From positions 1 to 12,992 of the forward strand of contig JANYHX010000005.1 in the NCBI GenBank assembly GCA_025362155.1: DNA of 12,992 bases. Direction: 5' to 3'. This document shows positions 1-5,305 of this stretch, one piece after another. A program made the position numbers and the translations under genes. Origin of the DNA: Gallionella sp. GTDB lineage: Bacteria; Pseudomonadota; Gammaproteobacteria; Burkholderiales; Gallionellaceae. The notes under the pieces were generated by a model. The model ran no database searches. It was not told the origin of the DNA and was given only the letters and a program-made list of their open reading frames with translations. Each line of letters begins with the position of its first letter. Within the stretch, counting starts at the first letter, position 1.

Positions 1-254
1 AAACTGGTATCAGCCTCTCTGTTGAAATCGGAGTTGAGCCGATACGTATCATCGTCTGCGACGATGGCGCACCGATACCGGAAACTACCACAGCAACCTT
101 ATTGCGCGGCGTGGTCGTCTCTGAAAATGGTCTGGGGGTAGGCTTGTACCAAGCCGCCCGCTGGGCTGAACAGCTAGGCTATCGATTGACATTAATCAGT
201 AATCTGGTGGGGAATGTGTGCTTCGAGTTGACGGTCTTGAATGAACAGTCTTAA
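1..254 (+). CDS. Sensor histidine kinase, C-terminal end (partial)
   Basis: Only the last 83 residues are in the window; the reading frame starts at base 3 and ends at TAA 252-254. The segment is a HATPase_c (GHKL) fold. VCDDGAPIP near residue 19 matches the DxGxxI box that contacts the adenine of ATP. ENGLGVGLYQAARWAEQLGY matches the glycine-rich G2 box and the following helix. The last strand ends a few residues before the stop, so no receiver domain follows. The N box, dimerisation helix and sensor part lie upstream, so the signal sensed cannot be read. It probably belongs to a two-component pair whose regulator is outside the window. It could control the cytochrome locus that starts 331 bases downstream, but only adjacency suggests this. 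The family call is secure; the exact kinase is not recognised. Confidence 0.85.
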   Translation, partial: TGISLSVEIGVEPIRIIVCDDGAPIPETTTATLLRGVVVSENGLGVGLYQAARWAEQLGYRLTLISNLVGNVCFELTVLNEQS

Positions 255-317
255 GAAGTTAATTGAATCCGCTGAGTTCTCCTCCAATACATTAGCAAGT
301 TAGCTTAACCTCAACAC

Positions 318-355
318 GTTGCCTCAAATATAAATGTGGTTATTGAGGTAGCAAC
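318..355 (+). other. Imperfect hairpin that would occlude a Shine-Dalgarno sequence
   Basis: GTTGC-CTCAA (318-327) pairs with TTGAG-GTA-GCAAC (343-355), giving two 5-bp stems with a three-base bulge on the right arm and a 15-base loop. The right arm contains GAGGT (345-349), a ribosome-binding sequence six bases before the ATG at 356. In RNA that site would be paired with CCTC (323-326). It could be a translational switch or just a weak terminator remnant after the kinase; no T tract follows. Confidence 0.35.
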
Positions 356-520
356 ATGGCCAAATTCTCTCCTTGCAACCTACGCACCGCAACTTTTATT
401 TTGACTCGTTGTCATTTGACAGTGGTAGCACTACCAACTATGCTAAGAAAAAATGCGGTGATATGCCCCCGAATTTTTACTAGTAATGTTGAAACGCACA
501 AAATCCATTTTAAAGTCTAG
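356..520 (+). CDS. Possible small ORF, 54 residues, unrecognised
   Basis: ATG at 356 is preceded by GAGGT with six-base spacing, a good ribosome-binding arrangement, and the frame stays open to TAG 518-520. The product would be basic with three cysteines, one short hydrophobic stretch (about residues 21-30) and no motif I know. Against it: its coding bases contain the best promoter in the region (416-444) and two dyads, which suggests regulatory rather than coding DNA. It could be a leader peptide or a chance ORF. I lean to chance. Confidence 0.2.
   Translation: MAKFSPCNLRTATFILTRCHLTVVALPTMLRKNAVICPRIFTSNVETHKIHFKV
410..436 (+). promoter_or_regulatory. Tandem dyad sites over the promoter (candidate operators)
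   Basis: Two perfect inverted repeats sit side by side. TGTCA-TT-TGACA (410-421) covers the -35 hexamer. TGGTAG-CA-CTACCA (423-436) fills most of the -35/-10 spacer. A protein bound to either would block polymerase, so repression is the simplest reading. No specific regulator is identified; the TGGT...ACCA arms are loosely like GntR-family operators but with different spacing. Confidence 0.4.
416..444 (+). promoter_or_regulatory. Sigma70-type promoter for the prolyl isomerase and cytochrome locus
   Basis: TTGACA (416-421), a perfect -35 hexamer, is followed after exactly 17 bases by TATGCT (439-444), which matches the -10 consensus at four of six positions. Transcription would begin near 451 and leave a leader of about 135 bases before the GTG at 586. 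The spacer and the -35 box carry dyads, consistent with regulation. The call is by consensus only. Confidence 0.5.
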
Positions 521-585
521 CGCAACAGCTTATTTCATACCCTGTCACTAACAGACAGGATTTTCTAAACACGAAAGGCCCTATA

Positions 586-1677
586 GTGAAAACTGAGAGA
601 ACCGGTAATATCCTAAAAATCAGGTTGCCAATAGTTTTATTATTCAGCGTAATGCTAATTTCAGAGGCCATGGCTACTCCTGCAGTTGCGCAAGGCAATA
701 CCAAAAAAGCCCCGTCGTCGGGATTTGCTACAGTAGGAAATACGGTCATTACCTGGCAAGAGTATCAAAACGCATACACTAATGAGTCAAATAACAAGTT
801 TTATCATGCCAAGCCCAACGAGAATGAGCTTGCAGCTTTTCAACGTCAGGTAGGGGATAAACTTGTTAATGATGCTTTGCTAGTACAAGAGGCTAAGCGT
901 CGAAAACTGCAGCCGGATAATGAAGCTGTCAACCAAGAGCTACAGAAGTATGAACAACGATTTGTTAATGACCCAAACTGGTCAGCTGCTCGCCCTCGAG
1001 TATTGCCCATCATCACCCAAAGATTGCAGAACGAGAGCATCCGCAACCAATTGGAGAAGCTCGTGCGCGATGTCCCTGCACCAACTGAAAAACAGCTTCG
1101 CGAATATTATGGCACTCACCCTGATAAGTTCACGGCGCCTCCACAGCCGCGCATTTCTGTCATTCTAATCAGGGTAGATCCATCATCATCCGAAGAAGAA
1201 TGGCAAAAGGCAACGGAAGAAGCGCAAGGTTTAGTCAAGCGAGCGCGAGCCGGTGAAGATTTTGCGGCATTGGCGCGTGATTATTCCGGCGACGTAACTG
1301 CAGAAGATGGTGGCGATATGGGTTACTTGCATACAGGGATGTTGCCCGGGTTACCAGAGGATATTGTCAGCAAGCTTCAGCCCGGTGAAACTTCAGAGCC
1401 GGTCAGGTTGTTGGAAGGAGTGGCCATTTTTCGCCTGACAGACCGTATACAGGCCAAAATAAGTAGCTTTGAAGACTCCCAGGAACGGGTGAGCGAACTT
1501 TTGCGCAAGGAACAAAGCGATCTTGCATGGGATTCCCTTATTGCGAAGCTCAAAAAGAAAACACCTATTCACGTGAATGAATCGCGCTTCCTGCCGCTTC
1601 CTCCAGCGGGTGGGAAATCTGTAAAGCCTCAGGAGGATGTTGGAGCTGCCAAGACTACCTTGCCCGCAACAAAATAA
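586..1677 (+). CDS. Secreted parvulin-type peptidyl-prolyl cis-trans isomerase (PpiC/SurA-like)
   Basis: A 363-residue exported folding factor expected in the periplasm, where it would isomerise X-Pro bonds of envelope proteins. The start is GTG 586, with AAGG seven bases upstream. The next in-frame ATG would remove the basic N-terminus of the signal peptide. Residues 1-35 are a signal peptide with a hydrophobic core (about 14-27) and possible cleavage after AMA or AVA. Residues about 47-175 are helical and charged, like the SurA/PrsA N-terminal chaperone part. The rotamase domain spans about 190-288 and includes FAALARDYSGD, GGDMGYLHTG (about 242-251) and a C-terminal VAIFRLTDR strand. The tail is low-complexity. 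It is longer than a bare parvulin and has one rotamase domain, unlike SurA with two. Being first in the cytochrome locus, it probably helps fold the barrel or the proline-rich large cytochrome (inference). Confidence 0.85.
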   Translation: MKTERTGNILKIRLPIVLLFSVMLISEAMATPAVAQGNTKKAPSSGFATVGNTVITWQEYQNAYTNESNNKFYHAKPNENELAAFQRQVGDKLVNDALLVQEAKRRKLQPDNEAVNQELQKYEQRFVNDPNWSAARPRVLPIITQRLQNESIRNQLEKLVRDVPAPTEKQLREYYGTHPDKFTAPPQPRISVILIRVDPSSSEEEWQKATEEAQGLVKRARAGEDFAALARDYSGDVTAEDGGDMGYLHTGMLPGLPEDIVSKLQPGETSEPVRLLEGVAIFRLTDRIQAKISSFEDSQERVSELLRKEQSDLAWDSLIAKLKKKTPIHVNESRFLPLPPAGGKSVKPQEDVGAAKTTLPATK

Positions 1678-1693
1678 TCTCCTCCCAAGTGTA

Positions 1694-1732
1694 CCCATAA
1701 CCCCTTCGGCTGTTATGGGCAAAGGGGTTGTG
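1694..1732 (+). other. Two mutually exclusive stem-loops after the prolyl isomerase gene
   Basis: Stem A is a perfect 8-bp pairing, CCCATAAC (1694-1701) with GTTATGGG (1712-1719). Stem B pairs CATAACCCCTT (1696-1706) with AAGGGGTTGTG (1722-1732), 11 bp including one G-U. The two stems share bases 1696-1701, so only one can form at a time. No T tract follows either, so this is not a classical intrinsic terminator. It may be a Rho-dependent end, an mRNA 3' stabiliser or a switch. Confidence 0.45.
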
Positions 1733-1843
1733 ACAAAACGAACAGGGCTTTTATTGGCGAAAGCTCCAAACTTATTTACTCATACTAAGCAATCCTCTCC
1801 GGGCTTAGGAAATTGATAAATATTCTATGGATTGGAGGGAGGA

Positions 1844-1897
1844 ATGCCGCTCACCCCAGAAACAGCTGACCATTCTTCCACACGTTATGTCATTTAA
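1844..1897 (+). CDS. Possible 17-residue ORF with a very strong ribosome-binding site
   Basis: GGAGGGAGG (1834-1842) ends just before ATG 1844, and the GGAGG at 1834-1838 has ideal five-base spacing. The frame runs 17 codons to TAA 1895-1897. The peptide is polar with no signal or membrane segment and is unrecognised. It lies before the candidate porin promoter, so it would depend on read-through from the isomerase gene. A purine-rich run arising by chance is the main alternative. Confidence 0.2.
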   Translation: MPLTPETADHSSTRYVI

Positions 1898-1946
1898 AAC
1901 TGCCCTCATTTTGAATTCAGTGTTTAGCGGGGGGAAATTTGGCTAA

Positions 1947-1975
1947 GTGACCCAGAGGCGCAGCTTTGTTATACT
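1947..1975 (+). promoter_or_regulatory. Extended -10 promoter candidate for the porin gene
   Basis: TATACT (1970-1975) matches the -10 consensus at five of six positions and is preceded by TG one base away (1967-1968), the extended -10 signature. GTGACC (1947-1952) sits 17 bases upstream and matches the -35 at four of six. Transcription near 1982 would give a roughly 200-base leader to the porin, containing the hairpin at 2096-2131. Confidence 0.4.
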
Positions 1976-2095
1976 GCAATAGCTAATGGAAAATTAATGT
2001 TATTTTCTGTTAGGGTTTGTAAGCTAACGCTTGCGACTTAATCTCTTGGTAGGGCTTCGAATTGGCTGGTTGAATGGATAAGCAGTCTTTTCGTC

Positions 2096-2133
2096 AAACT
2101 CAGGTTCCTTGCCATGGATAGCCTGAGTTTTAA
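2096..2133 (+). terminator. Terminator-like hairpin in the porin leader
   Basis: AAACTCAGG (2096-2104) pairs perfectly with CCTGAGTTT (2122-2130) around a 17-base loop, and the right arm runs into TTTT (2128-2131). The 9-bp stem and short T run resemble a weak intrinsic terminator. It lies 50 bases before the porin ATG and downstream of the candidate promoter, so it could attenuate porin expression; otherwise it ends read-through from upstream. The long loop and short T run keep confidence moderate. Confidence 0.4.
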
Positions 2134-2180
2134 GAATAATTAACATATGAGCTTCCACATCATGAAACTCAAATAAGGCA

Positions 2181-4052
2181 ATGCTTAGATCAAAGCAGAT
2201 TAAAAATGGATCAACTGAGGTAAATCGGCTATCCAGCGTCGTGTTGGTGACAGGACTCATTTTTGGTTGGTCTCAGTCAGCATTCTCCAGCGAGCCTCCA
2301 CATTTACAACTTGCCCCAATCCAGTTTATTTCTGGGGTGGGCGGAAATATTGGATACATTTTCCAGAGCACTAGAGTGGGATCATATAGTGCTAGTCAAC
2401 AATCGCTGGGCGGAAATGTGAATCTAAGTGTCGCTGCTCGCTCCTACCTATGGCAACCTTGGTTCTCCCGAGTAAGTGCGGCTTTGGGAGTTAGTATGAG
2501 TGCCGCCATTGCCCAATCTAGCAATTCTCCTAGCACACAATCCGGTGGTACTGCCCTCACCGGAGAGGCTAGCCTGAATATGCTGCCATACACCCGTTTC
2601 CCGTTCTCGGCCCGTATCTACAGGAATGAAACCCAAGCTAACGGTTTTTTAAGCGGGATTAATTCCAATTATATAAATAGTGGGTTTGATATTAGCCAAA
2701 ACTATCGATCTCTGGACGGTAGATTCGACAGCATAACGTCATATGGGCGTTCTACGAACCGTCAAGGAAGTGCTACCCCCGAAAATATCAGTGATCAGCT
2801 GAATATCTACCTAACCGCACAACCTCTTTATAGTACCCAAACATTCAATGTGGTGGGGGTATTAAGCAATGTATATCGTCCCCTTAGAGAGGAAAGAAAC
2901 TTGATGGATACTTTGGTGGCAAATCATCGTTATCAACCCAATTCTATCGCTTCAGTCTCGAGCGTTCTTAATCTGATAAAGTCGACCAATATAATAACAC
3001 CCGCATTGGGTCCGCAGCAAAAGTATGATTATAAAGCCCAGCAATTTTCCAGCTTCGCCTCCTGGCGACCAGAGGGGAATCCCCTGACGCTAACTAGCAG
3101 TGCACGCTTATTTAGATCGAATAGCCGTAATAATGGTATTCTCGCCTCTGAATTTAATGATACCAATTTAAATCTTGGCGCAAATTATGCGTGGTCGAAT
3201 TTGCTTCGAATGTATGGGAGCGTCAATATTAATGACAATAGTGGCGTCCAGACCATATCAACCGCAGCAGCTTTAACCGCTCAGAAAGGTTTTGGCGAAC
3301 GAAACTCAACCACCTTGGGGGGGTTTCGTTATACCCGTTATGTTGGCGCCAGCCTTGGAAATCAGACCACTACCACCAACAGTCAAAATCAGAGTGCAAC
3401 TACGAGCGTACAGCAGTTAGGAGTAAATGCCGGGCATGGTTTGAGTAAAAGTACTACGCTAGGGAACGGCCGTTTTGGGACTGATTTGAATCAGGGATTG
3501 TCAACGACAGTCAGTACTAGAGGTTCTCCTAGTACACATCTCAACCACAATGGTTCATTGACATGGAGTCGTTCTGAAGGAAAGGAAACCTCAATGGTAA
3601 GTTTGCGTGCCGCCGATTCCCGCACGCTGAGCAACCCCCAAAATTTTTTCCAACTAATCAATCTGCAAGCATCTCGCAATGAGCGTTTGGCTCTCAATCA
3701 ATCATTAGTGGGTAACCTGACCATGCAGGCTTCACGCTCAGGATCAAAAGGTGTATCCACCCCTTTCATCGGTAGCTCAAGTGCCGATCTGACCTATCGT
3801 CATGAGCGCCTATTCACAGTAAAGAACTTAAGTTTTTACTCTACTCTAAAGATTCAGAGTAAGGATATTGTATTGTCAAAGAATGCGACTAACCAACAGG
3901 ATTCGACAACCCAGGATCATGCGAATGTCTCTTGGGAAAATAATTTGGACTATTTCATCGGACGCCTGAAATTGAATCTCAATGCACGCATCATGGAGGC
4001 TAATAATACTATACAGTCCTCACTTTTCTTTTCCATGAACCGCTCATTTTGA
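2181..4052 (+). CDS. Outer-membrane beta-barrel protein, putative porin of the cytochrome locus
   Basis: 623 residues. The N-terminus is signal-like: a basic stretch, a hydrophobic core (about 20-30) and probable cleavage near SAFS-SE (about 37). The rest is almost wholly short amphipathic segments of alternating residues, rich in Ser, Asn, Thr and Gly, broken by polar turns, as in large barrels. It ends in Phe after SSLFFSMNR, the aromatic C-terminal residue used by the BAM machinery. It has no cysteine, hence no heme motif and no CXXC like that of Shewanella MtrB. The start is the first in-frame ATG; TAAGG lies only two bases before it, so translation may be weak or regulated. Sitting between an isomerase and two periplasmic cytochromes, it probably forms the outer-membrane sheath for electron passage or exports the large cytochrome. 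Family membership is not recognised; barrel topology is fairly sure, function inferred. Confidence 0.65.
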   Translation: MLRSKQIKNGSTEVNRLSSVVLVTGLIFGWSQSAFSSEPPHLQLAPIQFISGVGGNIGYIFQSTRVGSYSASQQSLGGNVNLSVAARSYLWQPWFSRVSAALGVSMSAAIAQSSNSPSTQSGGTALTGEASLNMLPYTRFPFSARIYRNETQANGFLSGINSNYINSGFDISQNYRSLDGRFDSITSYGRSTNRQGSATPENISDQLNIYLTAQPLYSTQTFNVVGVLSNVYRPLREERNLMDTLVANHRYQPNSIASVSSVLNLIKSTNIITPALGPQQKYDYKAQQFSSFASWRPEGNPLTLTSSARLFRSNSRNNGILASEFNDTNLNLGANYAWSNLLRMYGSVNINDNSGVQTISTAAALTAQKGFGERNSTTLGGFRYTRYVGASLGNQTTTTNSQNQSATTSVQQLGVNAGHGLSKSTTLGNGRFGTDLNQGLSTTVSTRGSPSTHLNHNGSLTWSRSEGKETSMVSLRAADSRTLSNPQNFFQLINLQASRNERLALNQSLVGNLTMQASRSGSKGVSTPFIGSSSADLTYRHERLFTVKNLSFYSTLKIQSKDIVLSKNATNQQDSTTQDHANVSWENNLDYFIGRLKLNLNARIMEANNTIQSSLFFSMNRSF

Positions 4053-4189
4053 TCAATCTAATAATCGACCTAGCACACTAGGTATTATCTATCTGAGGCA
4101 AGGGAGAGTCCTAAGACATTTGGTGATGCGGAGCGCAAATACGGTTTTTGCACACTAAAGCAGGGGAACTCTAAAATTATTGAATACCA
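4053..4189 (+). other. Hairpin-bearing spacer between porin and first cytochrome
   Basis: Eight bases after the porin stop, ATAAT (4061-4065) and ACCTAG (4068-4073) pair with CTAGGT-ATTAT (4078-4088) around a CACA loop, giving an 11-bp stem with a two-base bulge. No T run follows, so an mRNA-stabilising or processing hairpin is likelier than an intrinsic terminator. AGGGGA at 4162-4167 is 22 bases from the next ATG, too far for a normal ribosome-binding site. No convincing promoter is seen. Confidence 0.4.
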
Positions 4190-4753
4190 ATGAAACGATG
4201 TGTCGCCAAACAAATTTTTGTACTAAGCATGGGTCTAATTATTGCTCAAACCACCTGTGGAGTCGAGCCAGCTTCCCAAGCCAGTTCCTTTTGGCTGCCA
4301 TTAGCGCAGGACGAATTGCATGACCCGACAGATCCGGCACTGAATTTACTGCAAAATCCTGCCAAAGCACTTTCTATATTGCCTCGTGATGGAGCAGGTG
4401 ATCAGGTTAATTGGGTCGAGGCCATCGAGGATAATAATATCAGGCCGAGTGTCACCCTCCATTCCAATACTCAGGTCGAGATACTGGACTTGGATGTGCT
4501 GTTCCGGAATACTGACGAGATGAATATGGTGAATTTTCCCCACAAACAACATACCGAATGGCTAGTTTGCAGTAATTGTCATGAAGGCATTTTCAAGTCC
4601 AAGGGTGGCACCAATAAGTTTGGTATGTTTGACATTCTTAACGGAGAGTCTTGTGGCCGCTGCCATGGTGCGGTAGCTTTTCCCCTGACTGAATGCAACC
4701 GTTGCCATAGTGTGCCGAGGACATCAACCGCCGCTCCTGCTACTGTGAATTGA
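4190..4753 (+). CDS. Triheme c7-type periplasmic cytochrome with N-terminal extension
   Basis: 187 residues. ATG 4190 starts a short basic N-terminus (MKRC) and a hydrophobic stretch to about residue 20, a secretion signal; an in-frame stop at 4181 excludes a longer form. Three heme motifs cluster at the C-terminus: CSNCH (127-131), CGRCH (155-159) and CNRCH (169-173). The preceding FPHKQH supplies distal histidines. The spacing and the ILNG.xCGxCH signature match the c(7)-type triheme domain (I recall it as TIGR04257, nanowire_3heme). Residues about 35-115 form an acidic region with no domain I know, absent from the next cytochrome. The likely role is periplasmic electron shuttling between the quinone/inner-membrane side and the outer-membrane conduit. 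Its stop directly abuts the ATG of the next gene. Cys23 sits in a signal-like context, but the lipobox is poor. Confidence 0.88.
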   Translation: MKRCVAKQIFVLSMGLIIAQTTCGVEPASQASSFWLPLAQDELHDPTDPALNLLQNPAKALSILPRDGAGDQVNWVEAIEDNNIRPSVTLHSNTQVEILDLDVLFRNTDEMNMVNFPHKQHTEWLVCSNCHEGIFKSKGGTNKFGMFDILNGESCGRCHGAVAFPLTECNRCHSVPRTSTAAPATVN

Positions 4754-5167
4754 ATGAAGCGACGCCGAAACTGCCTGTCTTTTTTGATTCGCCATGTGGC
4801 GCAATTATTTGTATTTTCAGGTGCATTATTGTTGCTTACGCTGGCTCCCGCCCAGGCAGAATACGGGGATGTGGTACTAAATAAGCGCGCGGAAAAAGCG
4901 GGAATGCGGCCGGTGATCTTTCCTCATTGGTTTCATCGCATTCGTTTCAAATGCAATGTATGCCACTCCGAGATCGGTTTCAAAATGCGCGCTGGGGCCA
5001 ATGATATAAGAATGGCAGGTATCCTGAATGGAAAATTCTGCGGTGCATGCCACAACAACCAAATCGCTTGGGGAGCGGAGAATTGCCATCTGTGCCACTC
5101 TGGGCTGCCCGGGCTAAAAAGCGGAATACGGGGTGGTAATGCCACTGATGGACCGGGTAAATGGTAA
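4754..5167 (+). CDS. Triheme c7-type periplasmic cytochrome
   Basis: 137 residues beginning on the base after the previous stop, with no ribosome-binding site of its own, so translation is probably coupled. A very basic N-terminus (MKRRR), a leucine-rich core and an AQA-E site at about 35-36 make a clear cleaved signal peptide. Mature protein is about 100 residues with CNVCH (67-71), CGACH (96-100) and CHLCH (111-115). FPHWFH just before the first motif offers distal histidines, as in c7/PpcA-like triheme cytochromes. It shares FPH..H, GILNG.xCGACH and motif spacing with the preceding gene, so the two look like a tandem duplication, here without the N-terminal extension. The probable role is as a compact soluble electron carrier in the periplasm feeding or draining the large multiheme cytochrome. 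Confidence 0.9.
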   Translation: MKRRRNCLSFLIRHVAQLFVFSGALLLLTLAPAQAEYGDVVLNKRAEKAGMRPVIFPHWFHRIRFKCNVCHSEIGFKMRAGANDIRMAGILNGKFCGACHNNQIAWGAENCHLCHSGLPGLKSGIRGGNATDGPGKW

Positions 5168-5305
5168 TTTCGTGCAAACTTAATTTATGAGTAAAAAAAC
5201 TTGGCATTCCAGGAATGATTTGATCACCCTTAAATAGCCAATACATTACGATTAAGGGCGCTTATCTGATACTTAAATGTGAATAATTGGACATTGGAAA
5301 ATAAA
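5168..5305 (+). other. Hairpin-bearing spacer before the NHL lipoprotein gene
   Basis: CCCTTAA (5227-5233) pairs perfectly with TTAAGGG (5252-5258) around an 18-base loop, and a small CATTC-CAG-GAATG hairpin lies just upstream (about 5205-5217). Neither has a T tract. A weak promoter-like pair, TTGATC (5220-5225) and TACATT (5242-5247), overlaps the larger hairpin; it is too poor to call. Confidence 0.35.

Larger units (their letters stand above)
255..585 (+). other. Regulatory gap upstream of the electron-transfer locus
   Basis: This 331-base stretch between the kinase stop and the prolyl isomerase start holds no recognised gene. It contains an imperfect hairpin (318-355), one marginal 54-codon reading frame (356-520), a sigma70-like promoter (416-444) and two short dyads over that promoter. 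The remaining leader (about 451-585) is AT-rich with no obvious structure. No T-tracted terminator is visible after the kinase. Confidence 0.6.
1678..2180 (+). other. 503-base gap between prolyl isomerase and porin
   Basis: No convincing protein gene is seen on either strand. In order it holds two overlapping alternative hairpins just after the isomerase stop (1694-1732), a strong ribosome-binding sequence before a 17-codon ORF (1844-1897), an extended -10 promoter (1947-1975), and a terminator-like hairpin (2096-2131) 50 bases before the porin start. The arrangement looks like an end of one transcript and a regulated start of the next. Confidence 0.5.

Noticed and set aside
2024..2260. 78-codon minus-strand frame across the porin leader
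   Set aside because: It overlaps the porin signal peptide and leader hairpin, with no recognisable domain and no supporting ribosome-binding site.
4061..4088. Intrinsic terminator after the porin
   Set aside because: The stem is good but no T run follows (ATTATCTATC only), so I list it as a hairpin in the spacer rather than a terminator.
4053..4189. Cyclic-dinucleotide (GEMM) riboswitch before the first cytochrome
   Set aside because: Such elements precede some Geobacter cytochrome genes, so I looked for the conserved core; neither the core bases nor the two-stem layout are present here.
4190..4260. Lipoprotein signal on the first triheme cytochrome (Cys23)
   Set aside because: The residues before the cysteine (AQTTC) do not fit a lipobox well, so ordinary secretion is kept as the default.
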